Shown here piece after piece: positions 6,744 through 16,835 of a DNA stretch of 39,392 nt. The notes under the pieces are model-generated. The model was not told where the DNA came from. It was given only the letters and a program-made list of their open reading frames with translations, and made no database searches. Location of the stretch: positions 1 to 39,392 of the forward strand of contig ONJJ01000033.1 in assembly GCA_900318115.1 (NCBI GenBank), in the 5' to 3' direction. Both the position numbers and the translations under genes were made by a program. The DNA comes from an uncultured Prevotellaceae bacterium. GTDB taxonomy: Bacteria; Bacteroidota; Bacteroidia; Bacteroidales; Bacteroidaceae. The first letter of the stretch is position 1. Each line of letters opens with the position of its first letter.

Positions 6744-7127
6744 ATGCCAACAATCCAACAACTCGTGCGGAAAGGCCGCAAGGTGCTTGTGGACAAGAGC
6801 AAGAGCCCCGCGCTGGACAACTGTCCCCAGCGTCGTGGTGTTTGCGTTCGCGTGTACACAACCACTCCTAAGAAGCCTAACTCCGCCATGCGTAAGGTAG
6901 CGCGTGTGCGCCTTACGAACACGAAAGAAGTCAACAGCTACATCCCCGGAGAGGGTCACAACCTGCAGGAGCACAGCATCGTGCTGGTCCGCGGCGGCCG
7001 TGTAAAGGATCTCCCCGGTGTACGTTACCACATCGTCCGCGGCACTCTGGACACCGCCGGCGTGGCCAATCGCACTCAGCGCCGCTCGAAGTACGGTGCC
7101 AAGCGCCCGAAGGCTGCTAAGAAGTAA
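6744..7127 (+). CDS. rpsL: 30S ribosomal protein S12
   Basis: The 127-residue protein is S12, part of the decoding centre. Clear family segments are [11 protein letters not shown] at the start, [19 protein letters not shown] and [28 protein letters not shown]. The lysines whose changes give streptomycin resistance (in KKPNSA and RVKDLPG) are wild type. The ATG at 6744 is chosen because the longer frame upstream runs through the promoter. It is the first gene of the superoperon, followed by a 138-base structured spacer before rpsG. Confidence 0.98.
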   Translation: MPTIQQLVRKGRKVLVDKSKSPALDNCPQRRGVCVRVYTTTPKKPNSAMRKVARVRLTNTKEVNSYIPGEGHNLQEHSIVLVRGGRVKDLPGVRYHIVRGTLDTAGVANRTQRRSKYGAKRPKAAKK

Positions 7128-7166
7128 GCTATTCAGAACAAAGAACAAACAGTTTTGTGTTGTAGA

Positions 7167-7218
7167 AACGCGGTTGAGTAAATGCTGCAGAGCTCCTCGG
7201 GACGAGGACAGCGGCGTT
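7167..7218 (+). ncRNA. Candidate structured RNA element in the rpsL-rpsG spacer
   Basis: Three nested stems can form: AACGC (7167-7171) with GCGTT (7214-7218), GCTG (7184-7187) with CAGC (7209-7212), and TCCTC (7194-7198) with GAGGA (7204-7208) around GGGAC. In E. coli the rpsL-rpsG spacer is where S7 binds its own mRNA. Here the location is the same, but homology of the fold is not shown. Confidence 0.45.
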
Positions 7219-7265
7219 GAAGAACAGACGAATACAGCCAAACAAATTTAAAATCACACAAAACA

Positions 7266-7742
7266 ATGCGCAAAGCAAAACCAAAGAAAAGACAAGTCCT
7301 TCCCGATCCCGTATTCGGCGACGTGAAGGTGTCGAAGTTCGTCAACCACTTGATGTATGACGGCAAGAAGAGCATCTCCTATCGTATTTTCTACGATGCA
7401 CTGGAGATCGTGAAGAACAAGATGCAGGCTGAGGAGAAGACTCCCCTCGAGATTTGGAAGGAAGCTCTCCAGAAGGTCACTCCCCAAGTTGAGGTCAAGA
7501 GCCGCCGTATCGGTGGCGCTACGTTCCAGGTGCCGACGGAAATCCGTCCCAGCCGTAAGGAAAGCGTCAGCATGAAGAATATGATCGCATTCGCACGCAA
7601 GCGTGGCGGCAAGACTATGGCCGACAAGCTCGCTGCTGAGATCATGGATGCCTACAATGAGCAGGGTGGTGCCTTCAAGCGTAAGGAGGATATGCACCGT
7701 ATGGCAGAGGCTAACCGTGCGTTCGCACACTTCCGCTTCTAA
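7266..7742 (+). CDS. rpsG: 30S ribosomal protein S7
   Basis: The 158-residue protein nucleates folding of the 3' major domain of 16S rRNA. Recognisable segments are [50 protein letters not shown] and the C-terminal [21 protein letters not shown]. Its length is usual for the family. A 138-base folded spacer precedes it and fusA follows after 40 bases. Confidence 0.98.
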   Translation: MRKAKPKKRQVLPDPVFGDVKVSKFVNHLMYDGKKSISYRIFYDALEIVKNKMQAEEKTPLEIWKEALQKVTPQVEVKSRRIGGATFQVPTEIRPSRKESVSMKNMIAFARKRGGKTMADKLAAEIMDAYNEQGGAFKRKEDMHRMAEANRAFAHFRF

Positions 7743-7782
7743 GCCCAAGGACAAAGATTAATTTCACGATAACACGAATCGA

Positions 7783-9900
7783 ATGGCAAAACAAGATTTG
7801 CATCTGACCCGCAACATCGGCATCATGGCTCACATCGATGCCGGTAAGACGACTACGTCTGAACGTATCCTGTTCTATACGGGCCTGACACATAAAATCG
7901 GTGAGGTGCATGACGGCGCTGCTACCATGGACTGGATGGCCCAGGAGCAGGAGCGCGGCATCACCATTACCTCTGCTGCAACCACCACATTCTGGAATTG
8001 GAGCGGCAACAAGTATAAAATCAATCTGATCGACACTCCGGGACACGTGGACTTCACCGCTGAGGTGGAACGTTCTCTGCGCGTGCTCGACGGCGCTGTG
8101 GCTGCTTACTGTGCAGTCGGCGGCGTGGAACCCCAGTCCGAGACGGTGTGGCGCCAGGCTGACAAATACAATGTGCCTCGTATCGGATATGTGAACAAGA
8201 TGGACCGCAGCGGTGCCAACTTCTTTGAAGTGGTACGCCAGATGAAGGACGTGCTCGGAGCCAACCCCGTGCCCGTCGTCATCCCCATCGGCGCAGAAGA
8301 GAGCTTCAAGGGTGTCGTGGACCTCATCAAGATGAAGGCTATCCTCTGGCACGACGAGACCATGGGCGCAGAGTACAGCGTCGAGGACATCCCCGCTAAC
8401 CTCGTGGACGAGGCTCAGGAATGGCGCGACAAGATGCTGGAAACCGTGGCCGAGTATGATGAGAAGCTGATGGAGAAGTTCTTCGACGATCCCAGCAGCA
8501 TCACCGAAGAGGAGATCCTGGCTGGTCTGCGTGCTGCCACCGTATCCATGGAGATTACTCCCATGCTGTGCGGTTCCTCGTTCAAGAACAAGGGTGTGCA
8601 GACGCTGCTCGACTATGTCTGCGCATTCCTGCCCAGCCCGCTGGATACTCCCAACGTGGTAGGCACGAACCCCGACACTGGCGAGGAAGAAGATCGCAAG
8701 CCCAGCGAGGACGACAAGACCAGTGCTCTGGCATTCAAGATTGCAACTGACCCGTACGTCGGCCGCCTGACCTTCATCCGCGTGTATTCCGGTAAGGTCG
8801 AAGCAGGTTCCTATATCTATAACACCCGCTCGGGTAAGAAGGAGCGCGTGAGCCGTCTGTTCCAGATGCACAGCAACCACCAGAATCCCGTGGAAGTCAT
8901 CAGCGCCGGTGATATCGGTGCTGGCGTAGGCTTCAAGGATATCCGCACGGGCGACACCCTCTGCGACGAGGACGCTCCCATCGTGCTGGAGTCCATGGAC
9001 TTCCCCGATCCCGTGATCGGTATCGCCGTGGAGCCCAAGACCCAGAAGGACCTCGACAAGCTCAGCAATGGCCTGGCCAAGCTGGCAGAGGAAGATCCCA
9101 CGTTCACCGTCCGTACCGACGAGCAGAGCGGCCAGACCGTCATCAGCGGTATGGGTGAGCTCCACCTCGACATCATCATTGACCGCCTGAAGCGTGAGTT
9201 CAAGGTCGAGTGCAACCAGGGTAAGCCTCAGGTGAACTACAAGGAAGCCATCACGAAGACTGTGAACCTCCGCGAGGTTTATAAGAAGCAGTCCGGTGGA
9301 CGCGGTAAGTTCGCCGACATCATCGTGAACGTAGGTCCCGTGGACGACGACTTCGAAGGCACAGGCCTGCAGTTCATCAACAGCGTCACGGGTGGTAACA
9401 TTCCCAAGGAGTTCATCCCCTCCGTTCAGAAGGGCTTCGAAAGCGCCATGAAGAATGGTGTGCTCGGCGGCTTCCCGATGGACAGCCTGAAGGTCGAACT
9501 CCTCGACGGCTCGTTCCACCCCGTGGACTCCGACCAGCTCTCCTTCGAGATTGCTGCCATTCAGGCATACAAGAACGCTTGCGCCCAGGCCAAGCCCGTG
9601 CTGATGGAGCCCATCATGAAGCTGGAAGTCGTCACCCCCGAAGAATCCATGGGTGACGTCATCGGCGACCTCAACAAGCGTCGTGGACAGGTCGAGGGTA
9701 TGGACACCAGCCGTAGCGGCGCCCGTATCGTCAAGGCAATGGTGCCTCTGGGCGAGATGTTCGGCTACGTGACGGCACTCCGCACCATCACCTCCGGCCG
9801 CGCCACCAGCAGCATGACCTACGATCACCATGCACCCGTCTCCAGCAGCATTGCCAAGGCTGTGCTCGAGGAAGTCAAGGGTCGTGTGGACCTGGTCTAA
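7783..9900 (+). CDS. fusA: Elongation factor G
   Basis: The 705-residue translational GTPase drives ribosome translocation and, with RRF, recycling. G1 is [15 protein letters not shown] (from residue 16), switch I ends [12 protein letters not shown]3 is DTPGHVDFT and G4 is NKMD. Domains II-V follow, with the domain IV segment ending before [17 protein letters not shown]. Length is typical. The start at 7783 follows an A-rich stretch. There is no tuf gene downstream; a GC-rich hairpin (9921-9950) and then rpsJ follow. Confidence 0.98.
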   Translation: MAKQDLHLTRNIGIMAHIDAGKTTTSERILFYTGLTHKIGEVHDGAATMDWMAQEQERGITITSAATTTFWNWSGNKYKINLIDTPGHVDFTAEVERSLRVLDGAVAAYCAVGGVEPQSETVWRQADKYNVPRIGYVNKMDRSGANFFEVVRQMKDVLGANPVPVVIPIGAEESFKGVVDLIKMKAILWHDETMGAEYSVEDIPANLVDEAQEWRDKMLETVAEYDEKLMEKFFDDPSSITEEEILAGLRAATVSMEITPMLCGSSFKNKGVQTLLDYVCAFLPSPLDTPNVVGTNPDTGEEEDRKPSEDDKTSALAFKIATDPYVGRLTFIRVYSGKVEAGSYIYNTRSGKKERVSRLFQMHSNHQNPVEVISAGDIGAGVGFKDIRTGDTLCDEDAPIVLESMDFPDPVIGIAVEPKTQKDLDKLSNGLAKLAEEDPTFTVRTDEQSGQTVISGMGELHLDIIIDRLKREFKVECNQGKPQVNYKEAITKTVNLREVYKKQSGGRGKFADIIVNVGPVDDDFEGTGLQFINSVTGGNIPKEFIPSVQKGFESAMKNGVLGGFPMDSLKVELLDGSFHPVDSDQLSFEIAAIQAYKNACAQAKPVLMEPIMKLEVVTPEESMGDVIGDLNKRRGQVEGMDTSRSGARIVKAMVPLGEMFGYVTALRTITSGRATSSMTYDHHAPVSSSIAKAVLEEVKGRVDLV

Positions 9901-9920
9901 AAACAGAAACTGAGGCAGGG

Positions 9921-9950
9921 GGCTGCCGAGCAAATGACTCTTCGGCAGCC
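9921..9950 (+). terminator. Strong hairpin between fusA and rpsJ
   Basis: GGCTGCCGA (9921-9929) pairs with TCGGCAGCC (9942-9950) around a 12-base loop. No T-run follows directly (GCCCACC comes next). It may act as a partial terminator, an RNA-processing site or a 3'-end stabiliser that sets str-part against S10-part mRNA levels. Confidence 0.5.
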
Positions 9951-10002
9951 GCCCACCTTAAAATAAAGTAATTCGTAAATTCTTAAATTGTAAATCAAAA
10001 GC

Positions 10003-10308
10003 ATGAGTCAAAAAATCCGAATCAAGCTGAAGTCCTACGACCACAACCTCGTGGACAAGTCCGCAGAGAAGATCGTGAAGACTGTGAAAGCCACTGGCGC
10101 CATCGTGAGCGGGCCCATTCCTCTCCCCACCCACAAGCGCATCTTCACCGTCAACCGCTCCACCTTCGTCAACAAGAAGGCTCGCGAGCAATTCCAGCTC
10201 AGCAGCTACAAGCGCCTTATCGACATCTACAGCAGCACGGCACAGACCGTGGACGCTCTGATGAAGCTTGAGTTGCCCACTGGAGTGGAAGTAGAGATCA
10301 AAGTCTAA
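10003..10308 (+). CDS. rpsJ: 30S ribosomal protein S10
   Basis: The 101-residue protein is S10 of the 30S head, also known as NusE in antitermination complexes. Motifs are [40 protein letters not shown] and a C-terminal [17 protein letters not shown]. It begins after an A/T-rich leader and leads the S10 gene order. The 71-base spacer to rplC holds four CTATAG boxes. Confidence 0.98.
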   Translation: MSQKIRIKLKSYDHNLVDKSAEKIVKTVKATGAIVSGPIPLPTHKRIFTVNRSTFVNKKAREQFQLSSYKRLIDIYSSTAQTVDALMKLELPTGVEVEIKV

Positions 10309-10314
10309 TTCATT

Positions 10315-10347
10315 CTATAGAGCCTATAGCGACTATAGTATCTATAG
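10315..10347. repeat. Four CTATAG boxes at 9-base steps
   Basis: The palindromic hexamer CTATAG occurs at 10315, 10324, 10333 and 10342, exactly 9 bases apart, with variable triplets between (AGC, CGA, TAT). It lies wholly between the rpsJ stop and the rplC start. Function is unknown; possibilities are a protein-binding array, alternative short hairpins between boxes, or a slippage-prone tandem repeat. Confidence 0.85.
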
Positions 10348-10379
10348 TACATCATTCAATTATTAATCAAAGTACTGAA

Positions 10380-10997
10380 ATGCCAGGATTATTAGGAAAG
10401 AAAATCGGAATGACTTCCGTGTTCAGTGCCGACGGTAAGAACGTACCGTGCACTGTTATCGAATTAGGTCCTTGCGTAGTTACCCAGATCAAGAGCGTAG
10501 AGAAGGACGGCTATGCTGCCGTTCAGCTCGGTTTCGAGGAGGCAAAGGAGAAGAACACTTCCAAGCCCATGCTCGGCCACTTCGCCAAGAGCGGTACTAC
10601 TCCCAAGCGCCACTTGGCCGAGTTCACAGGTTTCGAAGGCGAAATCAATCTCGGTGACACCATCACCGTTGACCTCTTCGCTGACACAGCTTACGTCGAT
10701 GTCATCGGCACCAGCAAGGGCCGTGGCTTCCAGGGCGTCATGAAGCGCCATGGATTTGGCGGCGTCGGCCAGACCACCCATGGTCAGGACGACCGTGCCC
10801 GCAAGCCGGGTTCTATCGGCGCCTGCTCGTACCCCGCCAAGGTATTCAAGGGCCTCCGCATGGGCGGCCAGATGGGCTCTGAGCGTGTCACTACGCACAA
10901 CCTGCAAGTGTTAAAGGTTATCCCCGAGCACAATCTGCTCCTCATCAAGGGCAGCATTCCCGGGTTTAAAGGTTCAATCGTAAGCGTTATTAAGTAA
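10380..10997 (+). CDS. rplC: 50S ribosomal protein L3
   Basis: The 205-residue protein is L3, which reaches toward the peptidyl-transferase centre. It opens [15 protein letters not shown] and carries the signature [23 protein letters not shown] and the [23 protein letters not shown] loop. Its length is usual. It starts after an A/T-rich spacer and the CTATAG array; rplD follows after one base. Confidence 0.98.
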   Translation: MPGLLGKKIGMTSVFSADGKNVPCTVIELGPCVVTQIKSVEKDGYAAVQLGFEEAKEKNTSKPMLGHFAKSGTTPKRHLAEFTGFEGEINLGDTITVDLFADTAYVDVIGTSKGRGFQGVMKRHGFGGVGQTTHGQDDRARKPGSIGACSYPAKVFKGLRMGGQMGSERVTTHNLQVLKVIPEHNLLLIKGSIPGFKGSIVSVIK

Positions 10998-10998
10998 G

Positions 10999-11628
10999 AT
11001 GGAAGTAAGTGTATTGAATATCCAGGGTCAGGAAACCGGCCGCAAGGTCGTCCTGAACGATGCAGTCTACGGCATTGAGCCCAATGACCATGCAATTTAT
11101 CTCGATGTCCGCCTCTTCCTCGCAAACCAGCGCCAGGGCACAGCCAAGTCCAAGGAGCGTTCTGAGATCAGCGGTTCCACCCGCAAGCTCGGTCGCCAGA
11201 AGGGCGGCGGCGGCGCACGTCGTGGTGATATCAACTCCCCCGTCCTCGTGGGTGGTGCACGCGTGTTCGGTCCCAAGCCCCGCGACTATGGTTTCAAGCT
11301 CAATCAGAAGGTCCGTCGTCTGGCCCGCAAGAGCGCCCTGGCCTACAAGGCTCAGGAGAATGCTATTGTGGTCGTTGAGGACTTCACTTTTGACGCTCCG
11401 AAGACCAAAAGCTTCATCGAAGTTATAAAAAATCTTAAAGTTGACGGCAAAAAGGCACTCTTTGTTTTGCCAGGTGCAGATAAAGTCGTATATTTGTCCG
11501 CTCGAAACCTCGAGAAGGTCAATGTTATGGCCGCTTCTGCGCTGAACACCTACAAGGTGCTTGACGCAGATGTGCTTGTGCTGACAGAAGGAGCACTCAC
11601 CGTCGTTGACCAAAATCTTAACAAGTAA
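10999..11628 (+). CDS. rplD: 50S ribosomal protein L4
   Basis: The 209-residue protein is L4, whose loop lines the exit tunnel. Seen are the N-terminal [19 protein letters not shown], the tunnel loop [18 protein letters not shown], and a C-terminal [19 protein letters not shown]. In E. coli L4 represses the S10 operon. Here no matching leader was recognised before rpsJ, and the CTATAG array is the only oddity nearby. Confidence 0.98.
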   Translation: MEVSVLNIQGQETGRKVVLNDAVYGIEPNDHAIYLDVRLFLANQRQGTAKSKERSEISGSTRKLGRQKGGGGARRGDINSPVLVGGARVFGPKPRDYGFKLNQKVRRLARKSALAYKAQENAIVVVEDFTFDAPKTKSFIEVIKNLKVDGKKALFVLPGADKVVYLSARNLEKVNVMAASALNTYKVLDADVLVLTEGALTVVDQNLNK

Positions 11629-11643
11629 AGGGCTACAACAACT

Positions 11644-11934
11644 ATGGGATACATCATTAAACCCCTCGTCACTGAGAAGATGACGAACATCACCGAGAAG
11701 CAGAACAAGTTCGGCTTCATCGTGCGTCCTGAAGCTAACAAGATCGAGATCAAGAAGGAAGTTGAGGCCCTCTACAATGTGACCGTGGTTGACGTCTCTA
11801 CCTGCCGCTATGCCGGCAAGAACAAGAGCCGCTACACCAAGGCTGGCCTGATCAAGGGTCGCACCAATGCCTACAAGAAGGCTATCGTCACTCTGAAGGA
11901 GGGCGAGACTATCGATTTCTACAGTAACATCTAA
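11644..11934 (+). CDS. rplW: 50S ribosomal protein L23
   Basis: The 96-residue protein is L23, at the tunnel exit, where trigger factor and SRP dock. [25 protein letters not shown] and the basic [27 protein letters not shown] segment are typical. Gap to rplD is 15 bases and to rplB 8 bases. Confidence 0.97.
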   Translation: MGYIIKPLVTEKMTNITEKQNKFGFIVRPEANKIEIKKEVEALYNVTVVDVSTCRYAGKNKSRYTKAGLIKGRTNAYKKAIVTLKEGETIDFYSNI

Positions 11935-11942
11935 AAAGAACA

Positions 11943-12770
11943 ATGGCAGTACGTAAATTAAAGCCCACAACACCGGGCCAGAGACACAAGATTATAGGTA
12001 CCTTCGAAGAGATTACTGCTGCGGTACCTGAGAAATCTCTCGTCTACGGCAAGCGCTCCACTGGCGGCCGTAACAATGTCGGTAAGATGACCGTCCGCTA
12101 CATGGGTGGCGGCCACAAGCAGAAATTCCGCTTTATCGACTTCAAGCGAGAGAAGGATGGTGTTCCCGCAGTCGTGAAGACCATTGAGTACGATCCGAAC
12201 CGTTCGGCTCGCATCGCTCTGCTCTTCTACGCTGACGGCGAAAAACGTTATATTATTGCTCCCAACGGGCTGCAGGTCGGTCAGACGCTGATGTCTGGTC
12301 CCGAGGCCGCTCCTGAAGTAGGCAATGCACTTCCCCTGCAGAACATCCCCGTTGGTACCGTTATCCACAACATCGAGCTTCGTCCCGGCCAGGGTGCACT
12401 CCTCGTGCGTTCCGCCGGTAACTTCGCTCAGCTCACTTCCCGCGAAGGACGCTACTGCGTCATCAAGCTCCCCTCGGGCGAGACCCGCAAGATCCTCAGC
12501 GCATGCAAGGCTACCGTCGGCAGCGTCGGCAACAGCGACCATGCACTCGAAGCTTCCGGTAAGGCTGGACGCAGCCGTTGGCTCGGACGTCGTCCCCACA
12601 ACCGTGGTGTCGTCATGAACCCCCACGATCACCCGATGGGCGGTGGTGAAGGTCGTCAGAGCGGTGGACATCCGCGTTCGCGTAAGGGCCTGTATGCTAA
12701 GGGTCTCAAGACGCGCGCTCCGAAGAAGCAGTCCAACAAGTATATCATTGAAAGAGCCAACAAGAAGTAA
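11943..12770 (+). CDS. rplB: 50S ribosomal protein L2
   Basis: The 275-residue protein is L2, needed for subunit joining and peptidyl-transferase activity. Family segments are [49 protein letters not shown] and the conserved catalytic-centre loop [17 protein letters not shown]. Its length matches the family. The A-rich leader AAAAAGAACA replaces a Shine-Dalgarno site. Confidence 0.98.
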   Translation: MAVRKLKPTTPGQRHKIIGTFEEITAAVPEKSLVYGKRSTGGRNNVGKMTVRYMGGGHKQKFRFIDFKREKDGVPAVVKTIEYDPNRSARIALLFYADGEKRYIIAPNGLQVGQTLMSGPEAAPEVGNALPLQNIPVGTVIHNIELRPGQGALLVRSAGNFAQLTSREGRYCVIKLPSGETRKILSACKATVGSVGNSDHALEASGKAGRSRWLGRRPHNRGVVMNPHDHPMGGGEGRQSGGHPRSRKGLYAKGLKTRAPKKQSNKYIIERANKK

Positions 12771-12795
12771 TCACAGTTAAACTCGAAGTAATATT

Positions 12796-13065
12796 ATGAG
12801 TCGTTCACTTAAAAAAGGTCCATACATCGCAGTAAGCCTTGAGAAGAAGGTTCTCGCCATGAACGAGAGCGGCAAGAAGAACGTCGTGAAGACTTGGGCT
12901 CGCGCTTCAATGATCAGCCCCGACTTCGTCGGCCACACGATTGCTGTCCACAACGGTAACAAGTTCATCCCTGTGTATGTCACTGAAAACATGGTCGGTC
13001 ACAAGCTTGGTGAGTTCGCACCCACCCGCAAGTTCGGCGGTCATGCTGGTCAGAAGAAGAAATAA
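12796..13065 (+). CDS. rpsS: 30S ribosomal protein S19
   Basis: The 89-residue protein is S19 of the 30S head. It opens [19 protein letters not shown] and ends with the signature [19 protein letters not shown]. Length is normal, with a 25-base gap after rplB. Confidence 0.98.
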   Translation: MSRSLKKGPYIAVSLEKKVLAMNESGKKNVVKTWARASMISPDFVGHTIAVHNGNKFIPVYVTENMVGHKLGEFAPTRKFGGHAGQKKK

Positions 13066-13112
13066 GCAGGACCTAAGGATTCAATAACCGAACAATTAGA
13101 GTAAATAATATA

Positions 13113-13511
13113 ATGGGAAAAAGAAAAAGACTTGCAGCTGAAGCAAGAAAGGCTGCACAGAAGACCCAGTACTTTGCCAAGGCCAAAAGCGTGCCATCCT
13201 CTCCACGGAAGATGCGTTATGTGGTGGATTTGATCCGCGGCATGGAGGTTAACCGCGCTCTGGCTACACTGCGCTTCAACAAGAAGGCTGCCGCTCAGGA
13301 CGTAGAGAAACTGCTCCGCTCGGCTGTCGCCAACTGGGAACAGAAGAACGATCGCAAGGCCGAAGATGGCGAACTGATCGTCTCGAGAGTATTCGTCGAC
13401 GAAGGAGCTACGCTCAAGCGCATGCGCCCCGCACCTCAGGGCCGCGGCTACCGCATCCGCAAGCGCAGCAATCACGTCACCTTGTTTGTTGACACTAAAA
13501 CTAAAGATTAA
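13113..13511 (+). CDS. rplV: 50S ribosomal protein L22
   Basis: The 132-residue protein is L22, which lines the exit tunnel. [22 protein letters not shown] and the C-terminal hairpin [33 protein letters not shown] are characteristic. The N-terminus is a basic extension ([19 protein letters not shown]) longer than in E. coli L22 (110 residues). rpsC follows after 11 bases. Confidence 0.97.
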   Translation: MGKRKRLAAEARKAAQKTQYFAKAKSVPSSPRKMRYVVDLIRGMEVNRALATLRFNKKAAAQDVEKLLRSAVANWEQKNDRKAEDGELIVSRVFVDEGATLKRMRPAPQGRGYRIRKRSNHVTLFVDTKTKD

Positions 13512-13522
13512 TCGAAAGAACT

Positions 13523-14257
13523 ATGGGACAAAAAGTTAACCCTATCAGCAATCGTCTCGGAATTATCCGCGGTTGGGATTCCAATTGGTTTGGTGGCAAG
13601 AACTTCGGTGACTCCATCCTCGAGGATAGCAAGATCCGCAAGTACCTCATGGTTCGTCTTGGCGACGCAAGCATCGCTCGCATCGTCATCGAGCGTACTC
13701 TCAAGCTCGTGACCATCACCGTGTGCACCTCGCGCCCCGGTCTGATCATCGGCAAGGGCGGTGAAAAGGTTGACGCTCTGAAGAAGGAGCTCAAGAAGAT
13801 CACCGATAAGGATATCCAGATCAACATTTATGAGATTAAGAAGCCGGACCTCGATGCAAACATCGTAGGCGCCAATATCGCAAAGCAGGTTGAGGGCAAG
13901 ATCGCCTACCGCCGTGCCATCAAGATGGCTATTCAGAATGCCATGCGTGCTGGTGCTGAAGGCATCAAGGTGCTCATCTCCGGCCGTCTGAACGGCGCAG
14001 AAATCGCCCGTTCCGAGATGTTCAAGGAAGGCCGCACTCCCCTGCACACGTTCCGCGCAGACATCGACTACTGCCAGACTGAGGCCCTCACGAAGGTCGG
14101 TCTGCTCGGTATCAAGGTGTGGATCTGCCGTGGTGAGGTCTATGGCAAGAAGGATCTGGCTCCTAACTTCGCTCAGCAGAAGGAAACCGGACGCTTCAGC
14201 GGTAACGACCGTGGTGGCCGTCGTGGTCCCCGCCGTCCGCGCAACAACAATCGTTAA
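13523..14257 (+). CDS. rpsC: 30S ribosomal protein S3
   Basis: The 244-residue protein is S3, at the mRNA entry channel. It opens [20 protein letters not shown], contains the KH-domain loop [20 protein letters not shown] and the C-terminal domain with [30 protein letters not shown]. It ends in a basic Arg/Asn-rich tail. Confidence 0.98.
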   Translation: MGQKVNPISNRLGIIRGWDSNWFGGKNFGDSILEDSKIRKYLMVRLGDASIARIVIERTLKLVTITVCTSRPGLIIGKGGEKVDALKKELKKITDKDIQINIYEIKKPDLDANIVGANIAKQVEGKIAYRRAIKMAIQNAMRAGAEGIKVLISGRLNGAEIARSEMFKEGRTPLHTFRADIDYCQTEALTKVGLLGIKVWICRGEVYGKKDLAPNFAQQKETGRFSGNDRGGRRGPRRPRNNNR

Positions 14258-14282
14258 ACAATCAGAAAGAACGTAATAAGTT

Positions 14283-14708
14283 ATGTTACAGCCGAAAAGA
14301 ACAAAATACAGAAGACCGCAAAAAGGTCGTTGCAAGGGCAACGCCCAGCGCGGCAACCAGCTTGCTTTCGGATCGTTCGGTATCAAGAGCCTCGACACGC
14401 ACTGGATCACAGGTCGCCAGATTGAGGCTGCCCGTGTTGCCGTGACTCGTTACATGCAGCGCGAAGGTCAGGTCTGGATTCGCATCTTCCCGGACAAGCC
14501 CATCACCAAGAAGCCTGCCGACGTACGTATGGGTAAAGGTAAGGGTGACCCCGTGGGATACGTGTTCCCCATCACGCCCGGTCGAATCATTTTCGAAGTT
14601 GAGGGCGTGCCCTATGAGACAGCAAAAGAAGCACTGCGCCTTGCTGCACAGAAGCTTCCCGTTACAACAAAGTTCATCGTTAGACGAGATTACGACAAAA
14701 ACGCTTGA
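14283..14708 (+). CDS. rplP: 50S ribosomal protein L16
   Basis: The 141-residue protein is L16, at the A-site side of the large subunit. [44 protein letters not shown] and [16 protein letters not shown] are diagnostic. The rpmC ATG lies two bases after its stop, suggesting coupled translation. Confidence 0.98.
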   Translation: MLQPKRTKYRRPQKGRCKGNAQRGNQLAFGSFGIKSLDTHWITGRQIEAARVAVTRYMQREGQVWIRIFPDKPITKKPADVRMGKGKGDPVGYVFPITPGRIIFEVEGVPYETAKEALRLAAQKLPVTTKFIVRRDYDKNA

Positions 14709-14710
14709 TT

Positions 14711-14905
14711 ATGAAGACTGCAGAAGTAAGAGCCCTCTCCGTTGAGGAGCTCGCCGAGAAAATCGAAACGGCCAAGGCACAGTACAACCAGATGCTGCTC
14801 AACCATGCCGTGTCTCCCCTGGAGAATCCTTCGGAAATCAAGAAGGCACGTCGCGATATCGCTCGCATGATGACCATCCTGACGGAGAAGAAAAACGCTA
14901 ATTAA
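14711..14905 (+). CDS. rpmC: 50S ribosomal protein L29
   Basis: The 64-residue, two-helix protein is L29, next to L23 at the tunnel exit. MKTAEVRALSVEELAEKIETAK and the basic KARRDIARMMTILTEKK helix fit the family. The ATG at 14711 is chosen; the in-frame TTG at 14705 overlaps the rplP stop and gives no extra conserved sequence. Confidence 0.95.
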   Translation: MKTAEVRALSVEELAEKIETAKAQYNQMLLNHAVSPLENPSEIKKARRDIARMMTILTEKKNAN

Positions 14906-14920
14906 TAATGGTCTTAGACA

Positions 14921-15178
14921 ATGGAAGCTAGAAACTTAAGAAAGACAAGAACTGGTGTCGTCGTCAGCGACAAGATGGATAAGACCATTGTAGTGGCTGC
15001 CAAATATAAGGAAAGACACCCCATCTATGGTAAGTTCGTCCAGAAGACGAAGAAATACCACGCTCATGATGAGAAGAACGACTGCCACAAGGGTGACACC
15101 GTTCTGATTATGGAAACCCGCCCCCTGAGCAAGACCAAGAGGTGGAGAGTAGTAGAAATCGTAGAAAGAGCTAAGTAA
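14921..15178 (+). CDS. rpsQ: 30S ribosomal protein S17
   Basis: The 85-residue OB-fold protein is S17, an early 16S binder. [24 protein letters not shown], then the [24 protein letters not shown] signature, are clear. rplN follows after two bases. Confidence 0.97.
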   Translation: MEARNLRKTRTGVVVSDKMDKTIVVAAKYKERHPIYGKFVQKTKKYHAHDEKNDCHKGDTVLIMETRPLSKTKRWRVVEIVERAK

Positions 15179-15180
15179 TT

Positions 15181-15546
15181 ATGATACAGGCAGAATCTAG
15201 ATTAGTTGTTGCAGACAACAGTGGCGCCAAGGAGTGCCTCTGCATCCGTGTTCTTGGTGGTACCAAGCGCCGCTATGCAACAGTGGGGGATGTTATCGTC
15301 GTCTCTGTGAAGAGCGTCATTCCCTCGAGTGAAATTAAAAAGGGTGCTGTGTCGAAGGCTTTGATCGTCCGCACAAACAAGGAAGTCCGTCGTGCCGATG
15401 GCTCCTATATCCGTTTCGACGACAACGCTTGCGTACTGTTGAACAATGCTGGTGAACTTCGCGGTAGCCGTATCTTCGGTCCTGTGGCCCGTGAGCTGCG
15501 CGCTGCCAATATGAAGGTTGTGTCACTCGCACCCGAGGTACTTTAA
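15181..15546 (+). CDS. rplN: 50S ribosomal protein L14
   Basis: The 121-residue protein is L14, at the subunit interface. [27 protein letters not shown] and the C-terminal [27 protein letters not shown] match the family end to end. Confidence 0.98.
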   Translation: MIQAESRLVVADNSGAKECLCIRVLGGTKRRYATVGDVIVVSVKSVIPSSEIKKGAVSKALIVRTNKEVRRADGSYIRFDDNACVLLNNAGELRGSRIFGPVARELRAANMKVVSLAPEVL

Positions 15547-15571
15547 TCATCTTTAAAGATTCAAAACAGTA

Positions 15572-15892
15572 ATGGCTAAGTTACATATTAAGAAAGGTGA
15601 CACCGTCATGGTTCTGGCTGGCAACAGCAAGGGCCAGACCGGCACCGTCCTGCGCGTGCTCGTCAAGGAGCAGAAGGCTATCGTGGAAGGCCTGAACATG
15701 GTCTCCAAGAGCCAGAAGCCCAGCGCCAAGAACCCTCAGGGTGGCATCGTGAAGCAGGAAGCCCCCATCCACATCTCCAACCTGAATGTGGTGGACCCCA
15801 AGTCCGGAAAGGCTACCCGCATTGGTCGTAAGTTGAACGCAGACGGCAAGCTTGTCCGTTATGCAAAAAAGTCAGGAGAGGAGATTAAGTAA
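15572..15892 (+). CDS. rplX: 50S ribosomal protein L24
   Basis: The 106-residue protein is L24, an assembly initiator with a KOW motif ([21 protein letters not shown], residues about 7-27). The C-terminal [25 protein letters not shown] is typical. Its TAA stop overlaps the rplE ATG by one base (TAATG), a sign of translational coupling. Confidence 0.97.
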   Translation: MAKLHIKKGDTVMVLAGNSKGQTGTVLRVLVKEQKAIVEGLNMVSKSQKPSAKNPQGGIVKQEAPIHISNLNVVDPKSGKATRIGRKLNADGKLVRYAKKSGEEIK

Positions 15893-16446
15893 TGGCAAAT
15901 ACCGCAAAACTCAAGCAGGAGTATACCGAGCGTATCGCTCCCGCACTCAAGGAAAAGTTCGGCTACACATCCGCTATGCAGATCCCCGTCCTGAAGAAGA
16001 TTGTCATCAATCAGGGCCTGGGTATCGCCACCGCCGACAAGAAGATTATCGAAGTCGCTATCAACGAGCTCACCGCCATCACCGGCCAGAAGGCTGTCGC
16101 CACCGTCTCCAAGAAGGACGTGGCCAACTTCAAGCTGCGTAAGAAGATGCCCATCGGCGTCATGGTCACTCTCCGTCGCGAGCGTATGTACGAGTTCCTC
16201 GAGAAGCTCGTGAAGGTCGCCCTGCCCCGTATCCGTGACTTCAAGGGTATTGAGAGTAAGCTCGACGGCCGTGGCAACTACACCCTCGGCATCCAGGAGC
16301 AGATCATCTTCCCTGAGATCAATATTGATGCCATCGACCGCATTGTCGGTATGAACATCACTTTCGTGACCACTGCACAGACCGACGAGGAAGGCTTCGC
16401 TCTCCTCAAGGAGTTCGGCCTGCCCTTCAAGAACGCTAAAGACTAA
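15892..16446 (+). CDS. rplE: 50S ribosomal protein L5
   Basis: The 184-residue protein is L5, which binds 5S rRNA. Segments [45 protein letters not shown] and the [24 protein letters not shown] region fit the family. Its start overlaps the rplX stop; rpsN follows after 6 bases. Confidence 0.98.
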   Translation: MANTAKLKQEYTERIAPALKEKFGYTSAMQIPVLKKIVINQGLGIATADKKIIEVAINELTAITGQKAVATVSKKDVANFKLRKKMPIGVMVTLRRERMYEFLEKLVKVALPRIRDFKGIESKLDGRGNYTLGIQEQIIFPEINIDAIDRIVGMNITFVTTAQTDEEGFALLKEFGLPFKNAKD

Positions 16447-16452
16447 GAGAAT

Positions 16453-16752
16453 ATGGCAAAAGAATCTATGAAGGCCCGCGAGGTCAAGCGCGCCAAGCTC
16501 GTTGCCAAGTATGCCGCCAAGCGTGCTGCCCTGAAGAAGATTGTCAACACGGGTGATCCCGTGGAGGCTTTCGAGGCTGCACAGAAGCTGCAGAAGATCC
16601 CCCGCAATGCCAACCCCATCCGCCTGCACAACCGCTGCAAGATCACGGGTCGTCCGAAGGGTTACATCCGTCAGTTCGGACTCTCCCGTATCCAGTTCCG
16701 CGAGATGGCCAGCCAGGGACTCATCCCCGGCGTGAAGAAGGCAAGCTGGTAA
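16453..16752 (+). CDS. rpsN: 30S ribosomal protein S14 (zinc-free type)
   Basis: The 99-residue protein is the longer, zinc-independent S14. It lacks the paired CxxC motifs of the 61-residue zinc form but keeps [41 protein letters not shown] at its C-terminus (quoted by its key parts NRCKITGRP and GVKKASW). With the zinc-free L36 in the same operon it lowers the ribosome's need for zinc. Confidence 0.96.
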   Translation: MAKESMKAREVKRAKLVAKYAAKRAALKKIVNTGDPVEAFEAAQKLQKIPRNANPIRLHNRCKITGRPKGYIRQFGLSRIQFREMASQGLIPGVKKASW

Positions 16753-16798
16753 ACGCGCATCAAGGAAAGCTACCCAAGTTACTTTATGTTTAATATTG

Positions 16799-16813
16799 TC
16801 GGCACAGTGCCGA
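16799..16813 (+). other. Short hairpin before rpsH
   Basis: TCGGCAC (16799-16805) and GTGCCGA (16807-16813) form a perfect inverted repeat in the 83-base rpsN-rpsH spacer. The effective loop would be ACAGT. It could be a weak processing or regulatory hairpin; no T-run follows. Confidence 0.35.
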
Positions 16814-16835
16814 TTAATTAAATCAATTCAAACAA

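Noticed and set aside
7711-9933. A 740-codon reverse-strand frame opposite fusA
   Set aside because: It mirrors the EF-G gene exactly, has no family likeness, and arises from the codon bias of a highly expressed gene.
10990-11973. A 327-codon reverse-strand frame opposite rplD and rplW
   Set aside because: It lies over two certain ribosomal genes and has no recognisable motif.
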